Source: Seminavis robusta
Taxonomy: Eukaryota > Bacillariophyta > Bacillariophyceae > Naviculales > Naviculaceae
DNA length: 64,000 bases
Assembly (NCBI GenBank): GCA_903772945.1
Contig: CAICTM010000424.1
Span: 1-64,000, forward strand
Reading direction: 5' to 3'
Below the pieces are notes generated by a model. The model did no database searches. It saw nothing but the letters and a program-made list of their open reading frames with translations, and was not told where the DNA came from. Positions 21,126 through 30,569 of the stretch are shown piece by piece. The position numbers and the translations under genes were made by a program. Position 1 is the first letter of the stretch; the number at the start of each line of letters is the position of its first letter.

Positions 21126-21823
21126 ATGAGGATCGCAACTACTTCTTCCTTCTCAAAGTGGCTGCTTAGTGTAAACAGATACTCATTGAATGAGCTGAGG
21201 GCCACAAGGAATGGATTCACTTGCAAGTACATCATTGTGGAAGAACAAGAGCCCCACCTCACCAACTATCAGAAGTTTCATTGTTGGCCCACAAATGAAG
21301 TGCCGGATCTTGAGGAGTTGATATACCAAGGAGGATGCAAGCCTCTTCCTCCAGACATGACAAGCATCATGGATTACATGTTTGAGTGGGGTCTTCAGAA
21401 GAGTCCGAAATGGTACCACCATGTTCTCTACACCCTTTCTGGAATGCTGGATGGGCCAGAAGCATGCCAAAGGAAGGACATCTTCATTGAGTGCATCTAT
21501 TGGTTAGTGAGGGAAACTATTGCCAAGAGCTATGACTTCTACTCCAAGCAAGGACAGATTGTTATGGATGCTTGGCATGGGTATTGTTGCCACTGGTATG
21601 ACTACAACAGCAACATTTCCTTCAAGATTTTGACTTTGATGTGCGAGACTTTTGTTGATGAATGCATTGAAAGCCTTGACCACTACGGATTCTTGCAATC
21701 ACACTTTGCTGTACATTGTGGAACTGTAATGTAAGTTAGCTAATAGCTACATAAGAAATGAAATTGATGTACCTAAATATTTATTGCTGTTCTTATGTCA
21801 GGTATCCATTCAATCGAGTTTGA
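21126..21823 (+). CDS. hypothetical protein, two exons, 208 aa
   Basis: Exon 1 is 21126-21730, followed by an intron with a strong GTAAGT donor at 21731 and an acceptor at 21800-21801. Exon 2 is 21802-21823 and adds YPFNRV before the stop. Without splicing the frame ends two codons after the donor, so both versions are similar. The protein is rich in Trp, Tyr, His and Cys (for example MDAWHGYCCHWYDY) and has no signal or membrane segment. I do not recognise the fold. It lies head-on against the DUF6729-like gene, which suggests the two move together. Confidence 0.5.
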
Positions 21824-21832
21824 CAGGTGGCA

Positions 21833-24708
21833 TCATGGGTGGTCTTCCTCTCCTGTTAGTGTCAACCACTGGCAGTATCTGTGACAGCAGCCATTCGGTG
21901 GAGGTGGCTGAAAGGAGATGGCAGTATTGTTGGAATTGCCCATTTGCATGGCGATTGCATCATTTGAATCTGTTTGTTGTTGAAATTGAAGCATGTTACT
22001 CATGTAAGTGTTTGTTGTTTGTGCCACAGCTGCTTGGACTGGTGTGGTGGTGGGTGGTGGTGGTGGTGGTGGTGGTGGTGGTGGTGGTGGCGGCGGTGGC
22101 GGCGGCGGCGGTGGTGGTGCAATGGCCTCTGTTTCCATCGGTGTTTGTACTGTTGGTGGTCCACGATGCTGGACTGTTGGTGCTTCTACTGGTGGCTGTT
22201 TATCTGTACAAGCCACACACAACAACAATCATTTGGTGCATACTTCTGCCGCTGTGGTTTGAATGCAACAATGAACTCTGAAAAGAACCTCTCTCCATTA
22301 TCCTGTGGCAATGGCTCTGCATTGGAAATGGTCATAGACAACAGCCCTGCATGTCTTGAGGTAAGCCAACTCTGAATGGTTCCAGTATGGAACAACCTTT
22401 TCCCATCCAGCTGGAATTGACCTCCTTTCTTCCAGACTGATTCTTGACAGAAGGCTCTCTTGTGTCGAATGTTGAGGTTGTATCTGGCTGTTCCAGCAAG
22501 GTTGAGTGCATCAGCAAGAGACCTCCTCATACCACTATTGGCAAAATGGGCAAACTTGTCATGGAATGCTTCCAGTTTTGATTCTCCTCTCTTTGACAGA
22601 TACTCTGGGAGGCTGTGCTTGGAATTGGGTGATGGTAGGATGGTGTCATACATGTCTTCCAAAGGCAGTGGATCAGCCAAGTGAATGGCTTTGTCAACAC
22701 AGTTCTCTACTGCTGGTTTGGTATCAGAAGTGAACAAGGTAAAGTTCTTCATTGGATCCAGTCGACCCTGTCCGGCTGGCTACCATCACTGGCAGTCACC
22801 TTGTATCTGCAGAACCACTGCTGCAACTTCTGTCTCATGGTCTCTGGTTCTCTCATCTTCTTCCTTAGATATTTGGAGTACCTAGCTCTGAAGACCTTGG
22901 AAGCTTGCATATCGGAGATCTCTGCCATGGAGTAGTGCTTGCCATTGGAGGACAAGAGGCCATGTTTCATGCATGGAGAAGTTTCTCATAGTCATCTGGT
23001 GAGTACACATACAGGCAATCCAAGAGGTCCGTCAGTGCTTGAGAGTAATCAATGTGTCCTTTCCTCAAAGTTGACAGAATCCTCTTCTCATAATGAAACA
23101 GGCCTAGCCTTCCCTCGATTCTGGAAAGAGTATCTCCCAGGAGTAGTCATCCTTGTTGGGCCAAGTGTCGCTGTACATGGCAGCAGGGTTGAAGTGGCTC
23201 CTCCTTGCTAGCTGCATGGCGCATGGGAGAATGGATTGTCTTGGTGGTGGGAACAAGAACAGCACAGGCAATCTCTCCTGTTTCAGTGGCAGATCCCAAA
23301 CAGCACAGCACCAAGACTCTTGGAGTAGTTCTTCACCACCTGAAAGGTATGGTCTTGACAGAAGATTCCTTTGTTGCACTTGACACTTTGAATCTCTCTT
23401 GTGTGCCTTTGGTTGTCACTGATCCTCCATGGATTCCTGTTTGAAGCACAGGCAGCATCATAGATATCACGGATGGTGTCACCAAGAGGAGGAAACTGTC
23501 TTATGTAAGTGTCATCCTTTTGAAGAAAGGGATGTGGATCAGTGTCACTTCCCTCCCAATAGGATAAGTATGATGTCATGGACCTAATGAAGTCTCTGTT
23601 GATTGCATTGTAGATGAGCCGGCTGCAGAGTTTCTCCATTTGCATAGGTCAACATGATGGATTCGAAAGTCTCAGTGGCGTCCTGTCCAGGTGACATGCC
23701 TTGTTTGGAAGGGCATACTTTGACTCCACAGGATAGAGGAGAGCAGCATGCTGTGGGATTGTGCACAAGACTTCGCACTGTTGGCATCAAACCTTCTCTT
23801 GCAACAGTCACAGACCATTGACATGACAATACACCAAGATGGAGCTCCAGTGATGCCAAGATAGGGAACAAGGTCTTGTTCTTTGACCAGTTATGCCTTG
23901 CATTCTTGAGTTGACCAGAGCATCTTCCATCGGGACAAGGGACTGTAATTCCACATCGATTCCAGTCCACCAGGAGTAGTTTCTGGCCAACAATAGAGTG
24001 ATAGTGTGGAGACTTGAATTGCTCCTCTGTGGATGGAACTGTCATGGTGAGTCCTTCAAAGTGTTGTCTGAATACGTCCTGGTTCTTGGGCCGAACAATG
24101 GATTCTGACACTACTTGTGCCATCGCTAGCATTGCCAGTGGTGCTCCTTTGGTCTTGTGCTGTTTCACAAAGGCAGAATCCTTTACAAGAGTGGTTACCT
24201 TTTGACAAAGAGCTACTGGAGTTGTCTTGGTTGTGGATGTCTTCTGTTGCCGGCTCTGGTTTGGTTTGGCTGTGTTCGTTCTAGCAGCGAAGAAGGCATC
24301 TCCATTCTCTCTTGTTGAGTGCTTCCAGCTTCCTCTCTCATTCAGTGGAAGAGGAGCACTGAAGTGCCTTGTGAGTCTTCTGCTCTCTCTGATAGTTTCC
24401 ATTGTCAGCTCATTCAAATCTCCTCTTCCTCTTGTTACTGTATTCTTAATACAGAGAACGTGGTGTGATCTTTTTGGGATTCTGAGACCAAGATGTCTGG
24501 CCTTACAGATGACACACTTCTTCAACGGATCAAAGACTTCTGCTACCTCTCCTCCCAGCGTTGTTTGTGGTCCTTCTTCTCTGGCTCTCTTGGATCTGTT
24601 GTTGTTGTTGGTAGCCAGTTGGTAGGCTCTCTTCTGTTGCGAGTTCCTCTGTTGACTTTGGCAGCCCATTCCTCCATTGTGAGTGGTAGCTGCTGTTGGT
24701 GGCTCCAT
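21833..24708 (-). pseudogene. DUF6729-like mobile-element protein, multiply frameshifted
   Basis: The N-terminal 270 codons from 24708 are intact: a basic, Gln/Asn-rich start, then a zinc-binding-like CVICKARHLGLRIPKRSHH (about 24500), and later CPDGRCSGQL with HNWSKNKTLFP. At about 23870 the frame changes to GITGAPSWCIVMSMVCDCCK, a second Cys cluster. Further pieces follow in shifting frames: EKLCSRLIYNAINRDFIRSM (about 23630), a histidine-rich HFNPAAMYSDTWPNKDDY region (about 23190-23130), ISDMQASKVFRARYSKYLR (about 22920) and ALNLAGTARYNLNIRHKRAF (about 22500). It ends in a long polyproline tract (about 22055-22120) and a short tail. The Cys-pair, WSKNK and Cys-cluster arrangement resembles DUF6729 proteins; I am not certain of the family name. 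At least six frame changes mean that it is dead or poorly assembled. Confidence 0.55.
22030..22125. repeat. (GGT/GGC)n trinucleotide tract
   Basis: About 80 bp of nearly pure GGT and GGC triplets. On the minus strand it encodes the polyproline run of the mobile-element protein. Confidence 0.9.
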
Positions 24709-25259
24709 GGTCCTCTTTTGCTGCTGCTGCTACTGGCTTTTTGGCCGAGTTAATGACTGTCGAGTTGAAAAGCAACGGCAGCATGTCATTGTCGATTTTT
24801 CGCGATGGAATTCCCGATGGAATCCTTCTTTCGGTTTTCGCGAAAGAAGAAATCCGCGATTTGGTAGCACACTAGCTCTGTAATCTTTATAAACGGTACG
24901 TTAAGTATATTTGAATCTTTGCTGACGCATTTGCTGATGTCATAGGTTGATTAGCCAATCAGATCACTGCCTTCTACCGCTTTTGCCCTCCATGTATGCA
25001 TAAACTGAGAAAGCTTCTGCAAGACAAACGGTTTCTGGAGAAAACGAAAAATTTCTTGGTTTGTGGTGGTGTCAGCCAAAGATCCAAAAGATACCGGTAC
25101 GCGATGACGTCAGTCATTTTTTCGCGGAACATGAACCTCGGTCTGCCAGCGGCAAACAGAACGTAACAGCATGAAGAAAATACCCAACCTTTGGCTTTTA
25201 TCTATGCATACATGTATTCTCCGAATTGCTAGCTAGCTAGACCTATAGAGCTAATAAGA
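24709..25259. other. intergenic, promoter region of the PfkB kinase
   Basis: Holds a short palindromic block (TTTCG...CGAAA, about 24832-24848) near the edge of the mobile unit and the second CRE cassette at 25065-25140. I see no gene. Confidence 0.5.
25065..25140. promoter_or_regulatory. promoter cassette with CRE palindrome, copy 2
   Basis: TGACGTCA at 25105-25112 lies 155 bp upstream of the PfkB kinase start. GGTGTCAGCCAAAGATCC, AAAAGATACC, GTACGCGA and CGCGGAACATGAACC surround it in the same order as at 17065-17210, with about 10 bp less before the palindrome and a shorter stretch after it. Confidence 0.65.
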
Positions 25260-26543
25260 ATGCAGGATGATATGAATGGGAACGAGGAAGAGAAGATAAT
25301 TTTGATATTGGGAGCTTGTTGTCTGGATCGTCTATTGACGGTAGATTCCTACCCGTTACCCGATTCCAAAATCAAGACACGAGCGTATCATGAAGTGGGT
25401 GGAGGCAACGGTGGAAATGTGGCCACGGCCATGGCACTCCTCAAAGATGCGCCCTTTGCTACTAGTAGTAGTAATGTCAAGATCAAACTCTTGGCACAAG
25501 TGGGAGACGACGCAGTTGCCACTCGGCTGGTTGAAGACTTGACATGTGCCGGAGTGGATCTCTCCCTCTTGCGACAAGAAGCTCACTCCACCACCAGTTT
25601 TACCACCACCATCGTATCGTCGTCGTCGCCTACTCGCACGTGTCTCTTTACGCCGGGAACCTGTGGCAACGTTCCAATGGACGACATTGACAGTGACAAT
25701 ATTTGGGAGGGCAATGTGGTTCATTTTCATACCGATGGACGCAACCCCGATTTGGCACTGGCGTTGGCACAAGAAGCTACGCGACGACACATTCCCGTAT
25801 CGGTCGACCCCGAAAAGGATCGCCAACTGCCAGCGCAAGACAAAATGATGGAGCTGGCATCCATTCTCTTTTTGAATGCCACACAAATGAACGACTTTTT
25901 TCAACGCAAACACCAGGAATTCTCCACAACAATCACACAACGACAACAAACACTGGACGGTCTCAAGCCAGAAACAGCCAATCTGGACCCAGCGATCATT
26001 ACCAGTGCCATTCAGCCGTCCTTGTCCTATCTGTGTTGGCATGGAACACAACAACTGCACAAGCAAGTCGTCATCACCAAGGGAGACCTTGGTGCCATCC
26101 GCGTGACGGCCCAAGAACTGGTCGAAACACAAACTGCACAGAAAATGGAGCTCATGGCGGACAATGTCGCTACTCCCAATTCAATATCCATGCAAGTTCC
26201 ATGTTCTATTGTTGGTGGCACAACACACGGTTTGGCCCGATTGACCGTCGAATCCGTCGGCGTCCTCCAGAACGCGGACATTGTCGACACGACCGGGGCC
26301 GGGGATGCCTTTATCGGCGGATATTTACTGTCCCGAATACTACTTGGTCCCGATGATCCACCACAATTCGCACTCCATCTTGGAGCCTGGGTGGCGGGGA
26401 AGAAATTGGGTGGACCCGGAGCCCAGAGTGCCTTGCCAACGGCGCGGGACGTATCCAACGAGCTGGGGAACACCGTCGAGGAGATGCAATCCGCACTCCA
26501 CAACTTGATTGGTCACTTTGGTGGTGATGCGGGTGAAGAATGA
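25260..26543 (+). CDS. PfkB-family carbohydrate kinase (ribokinase-like)
   Basis: A 427-residue protein from the ATG at 25260, uninterrupted. Residues 46-62 (EVGGGNGGNVATAMALL) match the N-terminal PfkB signature with the Gly-Gly substrate loop. Residues 343-355 (DTTGAGDAFIGGY) match the C-terminal signature, where Asp349 in GAGD is the catalytic base and the preceding Gly residues form the anion hole. These proteins phosphorylate sugars or nucleosides with ATP. The exact substrate is not visible; ribokinase, fructokinase and ketohexokinase are all possible. At 427 residues it is longer than bacterial ribokinases (about 310), the excess being a poorly conserved insert at about 210-300. It has no targeting peptide and is likely cytosolic. 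A CRE palindrome lies 155 bp upstream. Confidence 0.88.
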   Translation: MQDDMNGNEEEKIILILGACCLDRLLTVDSYPLPDSKIKTRAYHEVGGGNGGNVATAMALLKDAPFATSSSNVKIKLLAQVGDDAVATRLVEDLTCAGVDLSLLRQEAHSTTSFTTTIVSSSSPTRTCLFTPGTCGNVPMDDIDSDNIWEGNVVHFHTDGRNPDLALALAQEATRRHIPVSVDPEKDRQLPAQDKMMELASILFLNATQMNDFFQRKHQEFSTTITQRQQTLDGLKPETANLDPAIITSAIQPSLSYLCWHGTQQLHKQVVITKGDLGAIRVTAQELVETQTAQKMELMADNVATPNSISMQVPCSIVGGTTHGLARLTVESVGVLQNADIVDTTGAGDAFIGGYLLSRILLGPDDPPQFALHLGAWVAGKKLGGPGAQSALPTARDVSNELGNTVEEMQSALHNLIGHFGGDAGEE

Positions 26544-27061
26544 CGAAAGAAGCAACGCCATACGTGACATTCTTAAAAGATGATGGGGGTGGGGGGGATC
26601 GATCGGTGTTGGCACCTATACTGTCAAAAAGTGCAGCTCTCTTGGGGGTGCTTGGGCCACTTGTCAGTTCCGACAACCACGTATTGTGAGGCCAACCAGA
26701 TCGACGTGCTGCCAAAGAGGGCCAACCTTCGCCGATCCGACCGTCCAAGCCTCTTCTTATCGGGAAACCGTCCAAGTCGGGACACCGTCCTACTATCCTC
26801 CTCATCGCCCGTGGGTTCGCTTTGTTACATGCATGCTGATACAGCACGAAGCAAGGATCATTGCTTCAGCGCATCCTGTACGCGTGGTATGGATTCTGTA
26901 TTTTAAAATTAAATACGAAACCCCAAAGGACAAAAAACCTCCAGCAGTTCCTCTCGAGTATCATTGTAGGGTAGCATGAACGATAGCAGCAACACCCATG
27001 TTGATCAAAAAAGAAAAAGAGTAAACTCGCAACGGCAATCTTACTATTCCAAGACGTTTAT
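26544..27061. other. intergenic
   Basis: 3' flank of the kinase and of the convergent ankyrin-like gene. I see nothing but a G-rich run near 26583-26598. Confidence 0.5.
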
Positions 27062-28396
27062 CTAATCTGGGCATCCATTCTCTTGAGCCCACTTTAGGAT
27101 TTCCACATGGCCCCGCTCTGCAGCTTTCTTGCATGTATTTCTATCCCACGGGCAACCATTTTCACGAGCCCATTGTAGTACCTCCAAATGTCCACTCAAA
27201 GCAGCTGCAGCACATGTTCTGGCATCCCATGGGCACCCATTTGCGTGGGCCCATTTTAAAACGTGTAAATGGCCACTTCCAGCAGCATAGGAACATGTGT
27301 TTGCATGCCACGGAAACCCATTCTCGTGCAGCCATTGCAGAATCTCCAATTGACCACCTCTGGCGGCATTCGAACAGGTTAATTCATCTCGGGGGCATCC
27401 ATGCTCCAGAGCCCACTTTAGAATTTCAAAATGACCATTCCCAGCAGCAATGGAGGATGTGGATTCACCCCATGGACATCCATGCTCATGGGCCCATTTC
27501 ATAATTTCAAAATGACCAGCTCCTGCAGCCGCATTGCACACGGAATCATCCCAGGGGCATCCATTCTCCCTGGCCCATTTCAGTACCTCAAAGTGACCTT
27601 CTTTAGCGGCTGCCCAAGAGGTTGTTGTACTCCATGGACATCCATTCTCACGAGCCCACTTTAGCATTTCCAAATGTCCATTTTCGGCAGCACCCGTGCA
27701 CGTACCCTGATCCCAAGGGCACCCATCTAGTCGCACCCATTGGAGAATTTCAAAGTGACCATTCTTTGCTGCCGCTGTGCATGTCCACTCATTCCAGGGA
27801 CATCCATTCTCATGTACCCATTTTAGAATTTCCAAGTGTCCAGCTTCCGCAGCCATTGTGCAGGTTCTGGCATGTCTCGGGCATCCATTCTCATGGGCCC
27901 ACTTTAGCAATTCAAAATGGCCCCGCCGAGCAGCTATAGCACAAGTCCCATAACACCAAGGAAATCCCTTTTCTCGTGCCCATTGAAGAACCGACAGATT
28001 CCCAACCTTGGCGATTGCTTCACAAACATCGTTGCGCTTTGGAGTTGTAGTAGTAGTTTTGCGGCTGGAATCGTTATTGTTATGACTGTCACAGAGCCAG
28101 AATTCCGCACAGGACAAGTTGTCGAATGCCGCACGATAATACGTGTCTGTGCTGGCAGACAACCGCTTTGCACAATCTTGGTAGGATCCATCTCGCACCT
28201 CGGGGGGATCTTGGATGGAATCACAGAATTCCTTGTAAAGCTGGTTGAGTTGTTTGTTGACACTACCAACGAAGGCATAATGCCCTATTCCTAGGAACGA
28301 AAAGATGTTGTTGACCCAGATATCCTTTCGATCCAACAACAAGATGTTACTAGTAGGTGTTGGAGCTTTGGTTTGGGAATACTCAGGAGGAGCCAT
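27062..28396 (-). CDS. 'NGCPW' ankyrin-like repeat protein, 444 aa
   Basis: An intact frame from the ATG at 28396. Residues about 25-70 form an F-box-like or leader segment (DIWVNNIFSFLGIGHYAFVG) that is shared with the paralogue at 46708. From about residue 130 on there are about eleven tandem repeats of 27 residues with the consensus NGCPWdxxTCxxAAxxGHxEiLKWArE, ending in a partial NGCPD. The AA-GH-LE-LKWA helices are ankyrin-like, but the unit is shorter than the usual 33. The conserved Cys pair per repeat is a family hallmark. Such proteins probably act as intracellular protein-binding scaffolds. The gene is divergent from the small lumen-protein gene at 28703, sharing a promoter with TGACGTCA at 28579. 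Confidence 0.9.
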   Translation of the reverse strand: MAPPEYSQTKAPTPTSNILLLDRKDIWVNNIFSFLGIGHYAFVGSVNKQLNQLYKEFCDSIQDPPEVRDGSYQDCAKRLSASTDTYYRAAFDNLSCAEFWLCDSHNNNDSSRKTTTTTPKRNDVCEAIAKVGNLSVLQWAREKGFPWCYGTCAIAARRGHFELLKWAHENGCPRHARTCTMAAEAGHLEILKWVHENGCPWNEWTCTAAAKNGHFEILQWVRLDGCPWDQGTCTGAAENGHLEMLKWARENGCPWSTTTSWAAAKEGHFEVLKWARENGCPWDDSVCNAAAGAGHFEIMKWAHEHGCPWGESTSSIAAGNGHFEILKWALEHGCPRDELTCSNAARGGQLEILQWLHENGFPWHANTCSYAAGSGHLHVLKWAHANGCPWDARTCAAAALSGHLEVLQWARENGCPWDRNTCKKAAERGHVEILKWAQENGCPD

Positions 28397-28578
28397 GGCG
28401 GGATTATATTTGACTAGACTCTTCGAATGGCTTTGCTTTAGCTACCGTAGCTAGCTAGCTAGATAGAGTAGCGTCGGTCTTTCTTCGAGCATCGTCGCAT
28501 GCATGGATCTAGTGTGTGTGAGAGAGTGCTGTACCGGTGGGTGCTTTGGATAGAAGATCTTTGCAAAAGATACGGCAA

Positions 28579-28586
28579 TGACGTCA
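28579..28586. promoter_or_regulatory. CRE palindrome, third copy
   Basis: TGACGTCA lies 124 bp upstream of the lumen-protein start and 183 bp upstream of the divergent ankyrin-like gene. It is preceded by AAAAGATACGGCAA, a diverged form of the AAAAGATACC element found in the other two cassettes. Confidence 0.6.
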
Positions 28587-28702
28587 GTGGACTCGACTCG
28601 ACTCAGTGATGGCACTTCACCCAAACTTTTTCAAGAGCCACCATGGCAGACTGTCGCTTGGCTACTCTATCGATACCGTAAAGGGACATCAAACACAGCA
28701 CC

Positions 28703-29083
28703 ATGAGGAGTCAGTTGTGTCATCTATTGCTTTCCCTTGCCGTTGCTTTTGGCATCCTGTCATTTGGCCATGGCTGGTCTCTTCCTATTACTACAACGCC
28801 ACAAGAAAGCAGCAGCCGCCGCGCCTTTGTCTTACAGCAGGCCGGACTACTGGTAACAGCTTCTTCAGTGGCAGTTTCCCAGCCGGCAAACGCATACGGA
28901 GAGTCCGAACCTGGCGCCAAGGCTCGAAAGAAAGCGGCGCAAGAAAGGAAGAATGCAGCCAGTGCATCCTCCAGTAGTAGCAATAAGCCCAGTAGTCCCA
29001 CTGTTCAAGCAGATGATCTGAAAGGAGCCTTGGGTGATTTCTCTTATGGCAGCAGTAGCAGCACGGGCAAGAGCAAAAAGTAA
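28703..29083 (+). CDS. small thylakoid-lumen protein, 126 aa
   Basis: Starts at the ATG at 28703. Residues 5-24 are a secretory signal with Gly24-Trp25 at the probable cleavage point, giving an aromatic +1 residue. Residues 39-64 are a twin-arginine lumen signal (RRAFVLQQAGLLVTASS, ending QPANA before Tyr65). The mature part of about 60 residues is Lys/Ala/Ser-rich and low in complexity (KARKKAAQERKNAA, then Ser tracts). I do not recognise it as a known photosystem subunit. The targeting layout is strikingly similar to that of the FKBP at 16368. It is probably photosynthesis-related by location only. Confidence 0.78.
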   Translation: MRSQLCHLLLSLAVAFGILSFGHGWSLPITTTPQESSSRRAFVLQQAGLLVTASSVAVSQPANAYGESEPGAKARKKAAQERKNAASASSSSSNKPSSPTVQADDLKGALGDFSYGSSSSTGKSKK

Positions 29084-29381
29084 TAGGCCATCTTGGAAGA
29101 CGGTTCAGCTTGCAGTCGGGCTGTCTCTGGCTAGCTAGGTTCTAACATGTAACTTCAATGCAGCTTTCTGTCGCATTCTAGTAGAGGTGACTACCGGTAT
29201 GGCACCTCAAGAGCCACATCAGGCAGGCCACTTTTAGCCGACGTTTGCCGGGGGGCTCTTTTTGCAACATCCACAGCTTCTCTAACAATTCGTGGGAGGC
29301 AGACTCACTCGGAAGTCGTGAAGGCTCGATGGATCGAACCATGCATTGATATGTCATCTCTCGATAGCTAGTTCTTGATAC
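29084..29381. other. intergenic between convergent genes
   Basis: 3' flanks of two convergent genes. I see no further structure. Confidence 0.5.
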
Positions 29382-30182
29382 CTAAGGCTCGTTGTTCCGT
29401 TTTGCCACAACGGCCACAAAAGGATCTCCCACAAATCCACCAAGACTCGCCAGTTGGTTCCACACACTGGTACCATCGCCCACGACCTGAACTGAATCAA
29501 ATCCACCGGCCGCTCTCGAATAGTCTTGTACCAGACGCGCCCGTTCCTGCATGCCTCGATCAATCCACCCCTGTAGTGCCTTTTGGTAAAAGAAACGATT
29601 GGTAAAACTGACAATCAGTACGCCCGTGTCGGGTTTGAGGATACGGCCCACTTCGGCAAAGACGGCTTCCGGTTCTTCCAAGTATTGCACACCGACGCAG
29701 CAGAGAACCGCATCGTATTCTTGGTTGTCATCGATGAGCCCGACAAAACTGGGATTGTCGTTGAGATCTCGTACATAGAGGTTGCCTCCCGTAGCGTTTC
29801 GAGCTGGGTTCCGCTCCAATTCTTGCGCATTCATCCCGTGCACGTCCACTCGTTGCAAGGGCACATCCGAGGGCAGATGTGATACATGAGAGGACATGAT
29901 ATCCAAAATCACGCCATTTTCAGAGGGAAGATGTTCTCGGTAGACATCTTCTAGTCGTTGGATAAAGGTATCGTCCGTGTGCGTCACCAGGTTGGGATTT
30001 CGATAAAACTTGGTGTCCGTGGTGGAATCTAGTTTGGATCGATCCAGGGACGTGATACGGCCAATGGGTTGCCGCCGAATTGCCTTGGGCGAAGACAGAG
30101 CATTCACAACGATGGATGCTGTATTTAGCAGCGCAAGAAGAAGCGCTACAGCATTGAACCGAAGTGCCACTGAGGATGGCAT
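29382..30182 (-). CDS. SAM-dependent methyltransferase-like protein with signal peptide
   Basis: A 266-residue protein from the ATG at 30182. The first 29 residues are hydrophobic and end VVNALSSP, a likely signal peptide, perhaps for the plastid. The core looks like a methyltransferase type 11 domain: VILDIMSSHVSHLP sits where motif I lies, followed by VDVHGMNAQEL, YDAVLCCVGVQYLEEPEAVF (motif IV/V) and GRILKPDTGVLIVSFTNRFF. Motif I has lost its usual glycine-rich loop (DIMSSHVSHLP instead of DxGxGxG), so SAM binding may be altered. Homologous proteins in algae and cyanobacteria are uncharacterised. It is convergent with the small lumen-protein gene. Confidence 0.75.
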   Translation of the reverse strand: MPSSVALRFNAVALLLALLNTASIVVNALSSPKAIRRQPIGRITSLDRSKLDSTTDTKFYRNPNLVTHTDDTFIQRLEDVYREHLPSENGVILDIMSSHVSHLPSDVPLQRVDVHGMNAQELERNPARNATGGNLYVRDLNDNPSFVGLIDDNQEYDAVLCCVGVQYLEEPEAVFAEVGRILKPDTGVLIVSFTNRFFYQKALQGWIDRGMQERARLVQDYSRAAGGFDSVQVVGDGTSVWNQLASLGGFVGDPFVAVVAKRNNEP

Positions 30183-30205
30183 TTGGATGCAATGCTACAG
30201 TACTA

Positions 30206-30232
30206 GTACAACACACACACACACACACACAT
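30206..30232. repeat. (CA)n microsatellite
   Basis: About eleven CA units just upstream of the methyltransferase-like gene. Confidence 0.9.
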
Positions 30233-30278
30233 GGATCAAAGGAACAAAGCGATAGGCGGGCTGGAAGACTGACTCGAC

Positions 30279-30569
30279 TCAGTCGTCGTCATTGGAGCCG
30301 AAGATGGCAAAAAGCAATCTTTGGCACAGAGTTGCTTTCTTGTAACCAGGGTTTCCCTTAACATCTCCGTAACACCGAAGACACCAGATGAATCTTACGC
30401 CACGTTTGAGGATTATTATTTTAAATAGTGAGCCAGTCACTTCCGGCAAGAAGGCTTCTTCAGCAAAGAAGAAGGCTTCGGGTTCTTGCATAAAACACAT
30501 CAGTGCGCGCACAAAGCTCCCCAGAACTTGAGTCACATATGTTAATTCTGCAAGCTCCTTGAAATTCAT
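30279..30569 (-). CDS. hypothetical small protein, 96 aa
   Basis: An ATG-started frame of 96 codons in otherwise gene-poor sequence. It begins MNFKELAELTYV and ends in CQRLLFAIFGSNDDD, with a hydrophobic centre. I find no family. A run of KK/Phe residues and an acidic end give it a protein-like look, but there is no independent support. Confidence 0.25.
   Translation of the reverse strand: MNFKELAELTYVTQVLGSFVRALMCFMQEPEAFFFAEEAFLPEVTGSLFKIIILKRGVRFIWCLRCYGDVKGNPGYKKATLCQRLLFAIFGSNDDD

Larger units (their letters stand above)
20804..24803. mobile_element. candidate two-gene mobile element with convergent genes
   Basis: A plus-strand gene (21126-21823) and a minus-strand gene (24708-21833) converge with a gap of about 10 bp. 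Near 20808-20830 GCGACAATGGCATGCT is matched in inverted orientation by AGCATGTCATTGTCGA near 24779-24795 (14 of 16). The minus-strand product resembles proteins that are repeated in algal and fungal genomes. I infer a DNA transposon-like unit; no terminal duplication was found. Confidence 0.4.

Noticed and set aside
22008-22375. Plus-strand polyglycine and poly-tryptophan frames
   Set aside because: Produced by the GGT/GGC trinucleotide tract, which on the other strand encodes polyproline within a better supported coding region.
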